Assembly (NCBI RefSeq): GCF_051401765.1
Contig: NW_027480422.1
Location: forward strand, 19,734,001 to 19,798,000
Length of the DNA: 64,000 nt
Origin: Calliopsis andreniformis
Lineage: Eukaryota; Arthropoda; Insecta; Hymenoptera; Andrenidae
Direction: 5' to 3'
Position 1 is the first letter of the stretch. The number at the start of each line of letters is the position of its first letter. Positions 1 to 10,623 of the stretch are shown piece after piece. The notes under the pieces are model-generated. The model was not told the origin of the DNA. It searched no databases and was given only the letters and a program-made list of their open reading frames with translations. The position numbers and the translations under genes are program-made.

Positions 1-174
1 TGCAATTATTCCTGTTATACGATTGAAAAAGCTGTTGTATTTGTATTGTATTTTATGCTTCTGCCGTAGACTTCTTAGGCCCTAACTATTCGATCTGGTG
101 GAACAACGCGCTAGAGAGAAGCCTAGATTGCCCGGAACGTAGAAATGACCATAACTATCAGACTGGTTGCAATT

Positions 175-191
175 ATTCGTTTTATACGATG
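175..191 (+). other. CENP-B-box-like 17-mer (first clear copy)
   Basis: The sequence attcgttttatacgatg aligns to the CENP-B box core nTTCGnnnnAnnCGGGn with TTCG, A and CG kept and the last GG replaced by AT, that is 7 of 9 essential bases. The same position in many other monomers has this form (for example near 341, 507, 2167), while others have 'attcctgttatacgatg' or 'attcattttatacaatg', which match less well. A 7/9 match somewhere in one 166-bp monomer on both strands has an expected count of roughly 0.4 by chance, so protein binding is unproven. Confidence 0.3.
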
Positions 192-784
192 GAAAGACTG
201 TTGTAGATACATCGTATTTTATGCTTCTGGCGTTGACTTCTTAGGCCCTAACTATTCGCTCTGGTGGAACAACGCCCTAGAGTGATGCCTAGGTCGCCCG
301 TATCGTAGAAATGACGATTACTTGCACACTGGATGCAATTATTCGTTTTATACGATGGGAAAACTGTTGTATTTATTTTGTATTTTATGCTTCTGGCATT
401 GACTTCTTAGGCCCTAACTATTCGATCTGGTGGAGAAACGCCCTAGGGTGAAGTCTAGGTTGCCCGGAACGTAGAAATGACCATAACTAACAGACTGGTT
501 GCAATTATTCGTTTTATACGATGCATAGACTGTTGTATTTATATTGTATTTTATAGTTATGGCGTTGTCTTCTAGTGCCGTAGCTATTCTATGTGATTGA
601 GGAACGCCCTAGAGTGAAGCCTAGGTTGCCCGGAACGTAGAAATGACCATTACTTCCACACTGTTTGCGATTATACGTATTATACAGTGGAACAGCTGTT
701 GTATTTATATGGCATTTTATGCTTCTGGCGTTGACTTCTAAGGCCGCAGCTATTCGATGTGGTGGAGCAACGCCCTAGAGTGAA

Positions 785-950
785 GCCTAGGTTGCCCGGA
801 ACGTAGAAATGACCATACCTTTCACACTGGTTGCATTTATTCCTGTTATACAATGGAAAAACTGTTGTATTTATATTGTATTTTATGCTTCTGGCGTTGA
901 CTTCCTGGGCCCTAGCTATTCTACGTGGAGGAGCAACGCCCTAGAGTGAA
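785..950 (+). repeat. Representative 166-bp monomer
   Basis: This monomer is close to the consensus and sets the register used here (residue 1 = g of gcctagg). In order it shows a GC-rich start with CCTAGG and CCCGG, the well-kept block 'gtagaaatgacca', 'ttcacactgg', the AT-rich core with 'ggaaaaactgttgtattt', then 'tgcttctggcgttgactt', 'ggccctagctatt' or similar, and 'gagcaacgccctagagtgaa'. In a hand-built consensus residues 31-100 have 19 G/C in 70, the remainder about 50 in 96. One monomer is close to the DNA length of a nucleosome with a short linker, a size common among centromeric satellites. Confidence 0.95.
865..886 (+). repeat. Internal 11-bp direct repeat in AT-rich core
   Basis: Two adjacent 11-mers, ttgtatttata and ttgtattttat, differ at one position and sit immediately after the A5 tract of 'ggaaaaactg'. 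The arrangement is present in most monomers; some carry 'ttgtatttattttgtatttta'. The spacing is near one helical turn, so the T-runs are roughly phased and could bend DNA. It may be a relic of how the monomer arose. Confidence 0.6.
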
Positions 951-961
951 GCCTAGGTTGC
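933..961 (+). other. Imperfect dyad around paired CTAG motifs
   Basis: The left arm is gcaa-cgc-cctag and the right arm is ctagg-ttgc, separated by the 8-base loop agtgaagc. CCTAG pairs with CTAGG and GCAA with TTGC, with a 3-base bulge (cgc) in the left arm. The element spans the monomer junction as defined here and recurs in most monomers. Some variants break it, such as 'gcccaggggtgaag' near 1270 and 'gcctcagtgttaag' near 1105. Dyad symmetries have been reported as common in centromeric satellites that lack CENP-B boxes; a role here is inference. Confidence 0.5.
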
Positions 962-1946
962 CCGGAATGCAGAAATGACCATCACTTTCACACTGGTGGC
1001 AATTATTCCTGTTATACGATGGAAAAACTGTTGGATTTTTAATGTACTTTATGCTTCTGGCGTTGACTTCTAAGGCCCTATGTATTCGGTCTGGTGGAGC
1101 AATGCCTCAGTGTTAAGTCTAGGATGCCCGGAACGTAGAAATGTCCGTTACTTTCACACTGGTTGCAATTACTCATTTTATGCGATGGAAAAACTGTTGT
1201 ACATATATCGTATTTTATGCTTCTGGCATTGACTTCTTAGGCCCTAACTATTCGATCTGGTGGATCAACGCCCAGGGGTGAAGCCTAGGTTGCGCGAAAT
1301 GTAGAAATGACCATAGCTTTCACACTGGTTTCAATTGTTCGTTTTATACAATGGAAATACTGTTCTATTTATTTTGTACTTTATGCTTCGGGCGTTGACT
1401 TCTAAGGCCCCAACTATTCGATCTGGTGCAGCAACGCCCTACAGTTAAGCCTAGCTTCCCCGGAATGTAGAAATGACCATTACCTTCACACTGTTTGCGA
1501 TTATTCATTTTATACGACGGAAAAGCTGTTGTATCTATTTTGTATTTTATGCTTCTGGCGCTGATTTCTTAGGTCCTAACTATTGGATCTGGTGGACCAA
1601 CGCCCAGGGGTGAAGCCTAGGTTGCGCGGAACGTAGAAATGACCATAGCTTTCACACTGGTTTCAATTATTCGATTTATACAATGGAAAAACTGTTCTAT
1701 TTATTTTGTATTTTATGCTTCGGGCGTTGACTTCTATGGCCCTAACTATTCGATCTGGTGGAGCAATGCCCTAGAGTGTAGCCTAGGTTGCCCGGAATGT
1801 AGAAATGACCATCACTTTCATACTGGCTGCAATTATTCTTGTTATACGATGGAAAAACTGTTGTATTTATTTTGTATTTTATGCCTCTGGCGTTGACTCC
1901 TAAGGCCGTAGCTATTCGATGTGGTGGAGCAACGCCCTAGAGTGAT

Positions 1947-2113
1947 GCCTAGGATGCCCACAACGTAGAAATGACCATATTTTTCACACAGTTTGCAATT
2001 ATTCCTGTTATACGATTGAAAAAGCTGTTGTATTTGTATTGTATTTTATGCTTCTGCCGTAGACTTCTTAGGCCCTAACTATTCGATCTGGTGGAACAAC
2101 GCGCTAGAGAGAA
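1947..2113 (+). repeat. Diagnostic 167-bp 'A' monomer
   Basis: This variant reads 'cgattgaaaaagctg' where others read 'cgatggaaaaactg', gaining one base, and has 'ctgccgtagactt' where others have 'ctggcgttgactt'. The same type, aligned at its 'tgcaattatt', occurs at 1, 1994, 3987, 5149, 10624, 11786, 14940, 16102 and 21246, and I see none right of 22 kb. It marks the start of the left-hand HOR units. Copies at 3987, 10624, 11786, 14940 and 21246 lost one base later ('ggacaacgcg' for 'ggaacaacgcg'), restoring 166 bp. Confidence 0.9.
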
Positions 2114-3986
2114 GCCTAGATTGCCCGGAACGTAGAAATGACCATAACTATCAGACTGGTTGCAATTATTCGTTTTATACGATGGAAAGACTGTTGTAGA
2201 TACATCGTATTTTATGCTTCTGGCGTTGACTTCTTAGGCCCTAACTATTCGCTCTGGTGGAACAACGCCCTAGAGTGATGCCTAGGTCGCCCGTATCGTA
2301 GAAATGACGATTACTTGCACACTGGATGCAATTATTCGTTTTATACGATGGGAAAACTGTTGTATTTATTTTGTATTTTATGCTTCTGGCATTGACTTCT
2401 TAGGCCCTAACTATTCGATCTGGTGGAGAAACGCCCTAGGGTGAAGTCTAGGTTGCCCGGAACGTAGAAATGACCATAACTAACAGACTGGTTGCAATTA
2501 TTCGTTTTATACGATGCATAGACTGTTGTATTTATATTGTATTTTATAGTTATGGCGTTGTCTTCTAGGGCCGTAGCTATTCTATGTGATTGAGGAACGC
2601 CCTAGAGTGAAGCCTAGGTTGCCCGGAACGTAGAAATGACCATTACTTCCACACTGTTTGCGATTATACGTATTATACAGTGGAACAGCTGTTGTATTTA
2701 TATGGCATTTTATGCTTCTGGCATTGACTTCTAAGGCCCTAACTATTCGATGTGGTGGAGCAACGCCCTAGAGTGAAGCCTAGGTTGCCCGGAACGTAGA
2801 AATGACCATAGCTTTCACACTGGTTTCAATTATTCGATTTATACAATGGAAAAACTGTTCTATTTATTTTGTATTTTATGCTTCGGGCGTTGACTTCTAT
2901 GGCCCTAACTATTCGATCTGGTGGAGCAACGCCCTAGAGTGTAGCCTAGGTTGCCCGGAATGTAGAAATGACCATCACTTTCATACTGGCTGCAATTATT
3001 CTTGTTATACGATGGAAAAACTGTTGTATTTATTTTGTATTTTATGCCTCTGGCGTTGACTCCTAAGGCCGTAGCTATTCGATGTGGTGGAGCAACGCCC
3101 TAGAGTGAAGCCTAGGTTGCCCGGAACGTAGAAATGACCATACCTTTCACACTGGTTGCAATTATTCCTGTTATACAATGGAAAAACTGTTGTATTTATA
3201 TTGTATTTTATGCTTCTGGCGTTGACTTCCTGGGCCCTAGCTATTCTACGTGGAGGAGCAACGCCCTAGAGTGAAGCCTAGGTTGCCCGGAATGCAGAAA
3301 TGACCATCACTTTCACACTGGTGGCAATTATTCCTGTTATACGATGGAAAAACTGTTGGATTTTTAATGTACTTTATGCTTCTGGCGTTGACTTCTAAGG
3401 CCCTATGTATTCGGTCTGGTGGAGCAATGCCTCAGTGTTAAGTCTAGGATGCCCGGAACGTAGAAATGTCCGTTACTTTCACACTGGTTGCAATTACTCA
3501 TTTTATGCGATGGAAAAACTGTTGTACATATATCGTATTTTATGCTTCTGGCATTGACTTCTTAGGCCCTAACTATTCGATCTGGTGGATCAACGCCCAG
3601 GGGTGAAGCCTAGGTTGCGCGGAACGTAGAAATGACCATAGCTTTCACACTGGTTTCAATTATTCGATTTATACAATGGAAAAACTGTTCTATTTATTTT
3701 GTATTTTATGCTTCGGGCGTTGACTTCTATGGCCCTAACTATTCGATCTGGTGGAGCAATGCCCTAGAGTGTAGCCTAGGTTGCCCGGAATGTAGAAATG
3801 ACCATCACTTTCATACTGGCTGCAATTATTCTTGTTATACGATGGAAAAACTGTTGTATTTATTTTGTATTTTATGCCTCTGGCGTTGACTCCTAAGGCC
3901 GTAGCTATTCGATGTGGTGGAGCAACGCCCTAGAGTGATGCCTAGGATGCCCACAACGTAGAAATGACCATATTTTTCACACAGTT
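1994..3986 (+). repeat. 12-monomer HOR unit, copy 2
   Basis: This copy has the same length as the first (1993 bp) but a different internal order. After about 2790 it jumps to monomers like those at 1639, then to ones like 785-1270, then back to the 1639 type at 3632. From about 2790 on it belongs to the block copied at 13743-18238. Confidence 0.8.
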
Positions 3987-6900
3987 TGCAATTATTCCTG
4001 TTATACGATTGAAAAAGCTGTTGTATTTGTATTGTATTTTATGCTTCTGCCGTAGACTTCTTAGGCCCTAACTATTCGATCTGGTGGACAACGCGCTAGA
4101 GAGAAGCCTAGATTGCCCGGAACGTAGAAATGACCATAACTATCAGACTGGTTGCAATTATTCGTTTTATACGATGGAAAGACTGTTGTAGATACATCGT
4201 ATTTTATGCTTCTGGCGCTGACTTCTTAGGCCCTAACTATTCGCTCTGGTGGAACAACGCCCTAGAGTGATGCCTAGTTCGCCCGTATCGTAGAAATGAC
4301 GATTACTTGCACACTGGATGCAATTATTCGTTTTATACGATGGGAAAACTGTTGTATTTATTTTGTATTTTATGCTTCTGGCATTGACTTCTTAGGCCCT
4401 AACTATTCGATCTGGTGGAGAAACGCCCTAGGGTGAAGTCTAGGTTGCCCGGAACGTAGAAATGACCATAACTAACAGACTGGTTGCAATTATTCGTTTT
4501 ATACGATGCATAGACTGTTGTATTTATATTGTATTTTATAGTTATGGCGTTGTCTTCTAGGGCCGTAGCTATTCTATGTGATTGAGGAACGCCCCAGAGT
4601 GTAGCCTAGGTTGCCCGGAACGTAGAAATGACCATTACTTCCACACTGTTTGCGATTATACGTATTATACAGTGGAACAGCTTTTGTATTTATATGGCAT
4701 TTTATGCTTCTGGCATTGACTTCTAAGGCCCTAACTATTCGATGTGGTGGAGCAACGCCCTAGAGTGAAGCCTAGGTTGCCCGGAACGTAGAAATGACCA
4801 AGGCTTTCACACTGGTTGCAATTATTCCTGCTATACAAGGGAAAAACTGTTGTATTTATATTGTATTTTATGCTTCTGGCGTTGACTTCTTAGGCCCTAA
4901 CTATTCGATCTGGTGGAGCATGGCCCTAGAGTGAAGCCTAGGTTGCCCGGAATGTAGAAATGACCAGCACTATCACACTGGTAGCAATTATTCTTGTTAT
5001 ACGATGGAAAAACTGTTGTATTTATTTTGTATTTTATGCCTCTGGCGTTGACTCCTAAGGCCGTAGCTATTCGATGTGGTGGAGCAACGCCCTAGAGTGA
5101 TGCCTAGGATGCCCACAACGTAGAAATGACCGTATTTTTCACACAGTTTGCAATTATTCCTGTTATACGATTGAAAAAGCTGTTGTATTTGTATTGTATT
5201 TTATGCTTCTGCCGTAGACTTCTTAGGCCCTAACTATTCGATCTGGTGGAACAACGCGCTAGAGAGAAGCCTAGATTGCCCGGAACGTAGAAATGACCAT
5301 AACTATCAGACTGGTTGCAATTATTCGTTTTATACGATGGAAAGACTGTTGTAGATACATCGTATTTTATGCTTCTGGCGTTGACTTCTTAGGCCCTAAC
5401 TATTCGCTCTGGTGGAACAACGCCCTAGAGTGATGCCTAGGTCGCCCGTATCGTAGAAATGACGATTACTTGCACACTGGATGCAATTATTCGTTTTATA
5501 CGATGGGAAAACTGTTGTATTTATTTTGTATTTTATGCTTCTGGCATTGACTTCTTAGGCCCTAACTATTCGATCTGGTGGAGAAACGCCCTAGGGTGAA
5601 GTCTAGGTTGCCCGGAACGTAGAAATGACCATAACTAACAGACTGGCTGCAATTATTCGTTTTATACGATGCATAGACTGTTGTATTTATATTGTATTTT
5701 ATAGTTATGGCGTTGTCTTCTAGTGCCGTAGCTATTCTATGTGATTGAGGAACGCCCTAGAGTGAAGCCTAGGTTGCCCGGAACGTAGAAATGACCATTA
5801 CTTCCACACTGTTTGCGATTATACGTATTATACAGTGGAACAGCTGTTGTATTTATATGGCATTTTATGCTTCTGGCATTGACTTCTAAGGCCCTAACTA
5901 TTCGATGTGGTGGAGCAACGCCCTAGAGTGAAGCCTAGGTTGCCCGGAACGTAGAAATGACCATAGCTTTCACACTGGTTGCAATTATTCCTGCTATACA
6001 AGGGAAAAACTGTTGTATTTATATTGTATTTTATGCTTCTGGCGTTGACTTCTTAGGCCCTAACTATTCGATCTGGTGGAGCATGGCCCTAGAGTGAAGC
6101 CTAGGTTGCCCGGAATGTAGAAATGACCAGCACTATCACACTGGTAGCAATTATTCTTGTTATACGACGGAAAAACTGTAGTATTTATTTTGTATTTTAT
6201 GCCTCTGGCGTTGACTCCTAAGGCCGTAGCTATTCGATGTGGTGAAGCAACGCCCTAGAGTGAAGCCTAGGTTGCCCGGAACGTAGAAATGACCATGTCT
6301 TTCACACTGGTTGCAATTATTCCTGTTTTACGATGGAAAAACTGTTGTACTTATATTATATTTTATGCTTCAGGCGTTGACTTCTAAGGGCGTAGCTATT
6401 CGATGTGGTGGAGAAACGCCCTAGAGTGAAACCCAGGTTGCCCGGAAAGTAGAAATGACCATTACCTCCACACTGTTTGCAATTATTCATTTTATACAAT
6501 GGAAAAACTGTTGTATTAATATTGTTTTTTATAGTTATGGCGTTGACTTCTAAGGCCGTAGCTATTCGATGTGGTGGAGCAATGCCCTAGAGTGATGCCT
6601 AGGATGCCCGCAACGTAGAAATGACCATATTTTTCACAGTGTTTGCAATTATTCCTGTTATACGATTGAAAAACTGTTGTATTTATATTGTATTTTATGC
6701 TTCTGGCGTTGACTTCTAAGGCCGCAGCTATTCGATGTGGTGGAGCAACGCCCTAGAGTGAAGCCTAGGTTGCCCGGAACGTAGAAATGACCATACCTTT
6801 CACACTGGTTGCAATTATTCCTGTTATACAATGGAAAAACTGTTGTATTTATATTGTATTTTATGCTTCTGGCGTTGACTTCCTGGGCCCTAACTATTCG

Positions 6901-7285
6901 GTCAGGTGGAGCAACGCCCTAGGGTGAAGCCTAGGTTGCCCGGAACGTAGAAATGACCATAACTCTCATACTGGTTGCAATTATTCGTTTTATACGATGG
7001 AAAAACTGTTGTATTAATTTTGGATTTGGTGCTTCTGGCGTTGACTTCTAAGGCCCTAACTATTCGATGTGGTTGAGCAACGCCCTAGAGTGAAGCCTAG
7101 ATAGCCCGGAACGTAGAAATGACCATAACTTTCATACTGGTTGCAATTATTCGTTTTATACGATGGAAAAACTGTTGTATTTATATTGTATTTTATGCTT
7201 CAGCGTTGACTTCTTAGGCCCTAACTATTCGCTCTGGTGGAACAACGCCCTAGAGTGATGCCTATGTCGCCCGGATCGTAGAAAT
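2790..7285 (+). repeat. 4.5-kb duplicated block, left copy
   Basis: The block of 27 monomers matches 13743-18238 at a constant offset of 10953 bp (66 x 166 - 3). Anchors that keep this offset are 2802/13755, 3632/14585, 3987/14940 and 5149/16102. Differences are scattered single bases, such as 'ttgactcctaag' here against 'ttgacccctaag' near 14010. At about 7285 the copies part: here 'accatatctttcacactggt', there 'accattacttgcacactgga'. Confidence 0.88.
3987..6260 (+). repeat. Tandem pair of 7-monomer HOR units (pair 1)
   Basis: Two units start at 3987 and 5149, exactly 1162 bp (7 x 166) apart; the second holds its match to about 6260. They carry linked differences. The first has 'ggacaacgcg', 'ctagttcgcccg', 'gccccagagtgtag', 'cagcttttg' and 'accaaggc'. 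The second has 'ggaacaacgcg', 'ctaggtcgcccg', 'gccctagagtgaag', 'cagctgttg' and 'accatagc', plus 'ctagtgccg'. The same two types recur as pairs at 10624 and 14940. Confidence 0.88.
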
Positions 7286-7793
7286 GACCATATCTTTCAC
7301 ACTGGTGCAATTATGACAGTTATACGATGGTAAAACTGTTGTATTTTTATTGTATTTTATGCGTCTGGAGTTGTTTTCTAAGGCCCCAACTATTCGACCT
7401 GGTGGAGCAACGCCCTAGAGTGAAGTCTAGGTTGCACGGAACGTAGAAATGTCCATTTCTTTCACGCTGGTTGTAATTATTCCTGTTATAAGATGGTATA
7501 ACTGCTCTATTTTTATTTTATTTTATGCTTCTCGCGTTGACTTCTAAGGCCCTAGCTATTCGATCTGGTGGAGCATCGCCCTAGGGTGAAGCCTAGGTTG
7601 CTCGGAACGTAGAAATGACCATTACCTTCACACTGTTTGCAAATACACATTATATACGATGGAAAAACTGTTGTATTTATTTTGTATTTGGTGCTTCTGG
7701 CATTTACTTCTTAAGCCCTAACTATTGGTTGTGGTGGACCAACGCCCTAGAGTGAAGCCTAGGTTGCCCGGAACGTAGAAGTGACCATATCTT

Positions 7794-8371
7794 TCACACT
7801 GGTTGTAATTATTCCTGTTATACGATGGAATAACTGCTCCATTGTTATTCTGTTTTATGCTTCTGGCGTTGACTTCTTAGGCCCTAACTATTGGATCTGG
7901 TGGAGGAACGGCCTAGAGTGAAGCCTAGGTTGTCCGGAACGTAGAAATGACCATAACTTTCATACTGGTAGCAATTATTCGTTTTATACGATGGAAAAAC
8001 TGTTGTATTTATATTGTATTTTATGCTTCAGCGTTCACTTCCTAGGCCCTAACTATTCGCTCTGGTGGAACAACGCCCTAGGGTGATGCCTAGGTTGCCC
8101 GGATCGTAGAAATGACCATTACTTGCACTCTAGTTGCAATTATTCGTTTCATACGATGGTAAAGCTGTTGTACATATATCGTATTTTATGCTTCTGGCGT
8201 TGACTTCTTACGCCCTAACTATTCGATCAGGTGGAGCAACGCCCTAGGGTGAAGCCCAGGTTGCCAGGTACGTAGAAATGACCGTAACTTTCATACTGGT
8301 TGCAATTATTCGTTTTATACGACGGAAAAACTGTTGTATTTATATTGTATTTTATGCTTCTGGCGTTGACT
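7794..8371 (+). repeat. 0.58-kb block duplicated 995 bp downstream, copy 1
   Basis: It matches 8789-9366 at an offset of 995 bp (6 x 166 - 1). Shared unusual features are 'ggttgtaattattcctg', 'ataactgctccatt', 'ggttgtccggaacg', 'cttcagcgttcacttcc' and 'gttgccaggtacg'. The start differs by 'gatggaataactg' here and 'gatggcataactg' in the copy. Confidence 0.85.
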
Positions 8372-8788
8372 TCTTAGGCCCTAACTAATTGATCTGGTGG
8401 AGCACCGCCCTGTAGTGAAGCCTAGGTTGCCCGGAACGTAGAAATGACCATACCTTTCACACTGTTTGCAATTATTCCTGTTATACGGTGAAAAAACTGT
8501 TCTACTTTTATTGTATTTTATGCTTCAGGCGTTGACTTTTAAGGCCGTAGCTAATCGATGTGGTGGGGCAACGCCCTAGAGTGAAGCCTAGGTTGCCCGG
8601 AACGCAGAAATGGCCATTACTTTCTCGCTGGTTGCAATTATTCCTTTTATACGATGGAAAAACTGTTGTATTTTTATTTTATTTTATGCTTCTGGTGTTG
8701 ACTTCTAAGGCCCTACCTATTCGATCTGGTGTAGCAACGCCCTAGAGTGAAGCCTAGGTTGCCCGGGACGTAGAAATGACCATCACCT

Positions 8789-9366
8789 TCACACTGGTTG
8801 TAATTATTCCTGTTATACGATGGCATAACTGCTCCATTATTATTCTGTTTTATGCTTCTGGCGTTGACTTCTTAGGCCCTAACTATTGGATCTGGTGGAG
8901 GAACGGCCTAGAGTGAAGCCTAGGTTGTCCGGAACGTAGAAATGACCATAACTTTCATACTGGTAGCAATTATTCGTTTTATACGATGGAAAAACTGTTG
9001 TATTTATATTGTATTTTATGCTTCAGCGTTCACTTCCTAGGCCCTAACTATTCGCTCTGGTGGAACAACGCCCTAGGGTGATGCCTAGGTTGCCCGGATC
9101 GTAGAAATGACCATTACTTGCACTCTAGTTGCAATTATTCGTTTCATACGATGGTAAAGCTGTTGTACATATATCGTATTTTATGCTTCTGGCGTTGACT
9201 TCTTACGCCCTAACTATTCGATCAGGTGGAGCAACGCCCTAGGGTGAAGCCTAGGTTGCCAGGTACGTAGAAATGACCGTAACTTTCATACTGGTTGCAA
9301 TTATTCGTTTTATACGACGGAAAAACTGTTGTATTTATATTGTATTTTATGCTTCTGGCGTTGACT
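8789..9366 (+). repeat. 0.58-kb block, copy 2
   Basis: This is the partner of 7794-8371. Its right edge coincides with the junction to the 9336 block, so the duplication and the later insertion or exchange share an endpoint. Confidence 0.85.
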
Positions 9367-10623
9367 TCTAAGGCCGCAGCTATTCGATGTGGTGGAGCAA
9401 CGCCCTAGAGTGAAGCCTAGGTTGCCCGGAACGTAGAAATGACCATACCTTTCACACTGGTTGCAATTATTCCTGTTATACAATGGAAAAACTGTTGTAT
9501 TTATATTGTATTTTATGCTTCTGGCGTTGACTTCCTGGGCCCTAGCTATTCTACGTGGAGGAGCAACGCCCTAGAGTGAAGCCTAGGTTGCCCGGAATGC
9601 AGAAATGACCATCACTTTCACACTGGTGGCAATTATTCCTGTTATACGATGGAAAAACTGTTGGATTTTTAATGTACTTTATGCTTCTGGCGTTGACTTC
9701 TAAGGCCCTATGTATTCGGTCTGGTGGAGCAATGCCTCAGTGTTAAGTCTAGGATGCCCGGAACGTAGAAATGTCCGTTACTTTCACACTGGTTGCAATT
9801 ACTCATTTTATGCGATGGAAAAACTGTTGTACATATATCGTATTTTATGCTTCTGGCATTGACTTCTTAGGCCCTAACTATTCGATCTGGTGGATCAACG
9901 CCCAGGGGTGAAGCCTAGGTTGCGCGAAATGTAGAAATGACCATAGCTTTCACACTGGTTTCAATTGTTCGTTTTATACAATGGAAATACTGTTCTATTT
10001 ATTTTGTACTTTATGCTTCGGGCGTTGACTTCTAAGGCCCCAACTATTCGATCTGGTGCAGCAACGCCCTACAGTTAAGCCTAGGTTCCCCGGAATGTAG
10101 AAATGACCATTACCTTCACACTGTTTGCGATTATTCATTTTATACGACGGAAAAGCTGTTGTATCTATTTTGTATTTTATGCTTCTGGCGCTGATTTCTT
10201 AGGTCCTAACTATTGGATCTGGTGGACCAACGCCCAGGGGTGAAGCCTAGGTTGCGCGGAACGTAGAAATGACCATAGCTTTCACACTGGTTTCAATTAT
10301 TCGATTTATACAATGGAAAATCTGTTCTATTTATTTTGTATTTTATGCTTCGGGCGTTGACTTCTATGGCCCTAACTATTCGATCTGGTGGAGCAATGCC
10401 CTAGAGTGTAGCCTAGGTTGCCCGGAATGTAGAAATGACCATCACTTTCATACTGGCTGCAATTATTCTTGTTATACGATGGAAAAACTGTTGTATTTAT
10501 TTTGTATTTTATGCCTCTGGCGTTGACTCCTAAGGCCGTAGCTATTCGATGTGGTGGGGCAACGCCCTAGAGTGATGCCTAGGATGCCCACAACGTAGAA
10601 ATGACCATATTTTTCACACAGTT
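9336..10623 (+). repeat. Second copy of the 706-1993 block
   Basis: It starts at a junction near 9366, where 'ttgacttctt' of the preceding monomer type changes to 'ttgacttctaaggccgcag'. It then runs to the A monomer at 10624, after which the match shifts to the 3987 lineage (offset 6637). The region 9336-12860 is thus assembled from two different source intervals. Confidence 0.85.

Larger units (their letters stand above)
1..1993 (+). repeat. 12-monomer HOR unit, copy 1
   Basis: The unit runs from one A monomer to the next (1993 bp = 12 x 166 + 1). Positions 1 to about 715 are nearly identical to 1994 to about 2710. The rest is shuffled between copies: 1639 onward matches both 2802 and 3632, and about 785-1270 matches about 3110-3595. 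The unit is therefore shared in part and rearranged in part. Confidence 0.8.
706..1993 (+). repeat. 1.3-kb block repeated at 9336-10623
   Basis: Offset to the second copy is 8630 bp (52 x 166 - 2), seen at 721/9351, 1639/10269 and 1994/10624. It holds the monomers with 'gttggatttttaatgtac', 'gcctcagtgttaag', 'tgcgcgaaatg' and 'cgggcgttgacttctatgg'. Only scattered single-base changes separate the copies, for example 'ctagcttcc' here and 'ctaggttcc' near 10080. Confidence 0.85.
7286..9366 (+). repeat. Divergent monomers seen only here in the window
   Basis: About 2.1 kb of monomers carry variants that I do not see elsewhere in the window as a run: 'attatgacagttatacg', 'gttataagatggtataactg', 'gcaaatacacattatatac' and 'ggaataactgctcc'. 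It lies between the 2790-7285 block and the 9336 block and was not copied with either. Its only internal duplication is the 995-bp one listed separately. Confidence 0.75.

Noticed and set aside
1639..1896. 85-codon open frame, repeated almost unchanged near 2802, 3632, 10269, 13755 and 14585
   Set aside because: It is a translation of about one and a half satellite monomers. Its conservation comes from block copying of the DNA. There is no codon structure, no continued frame (166 is not a multiple of 3) and no neighbouring gene signals.
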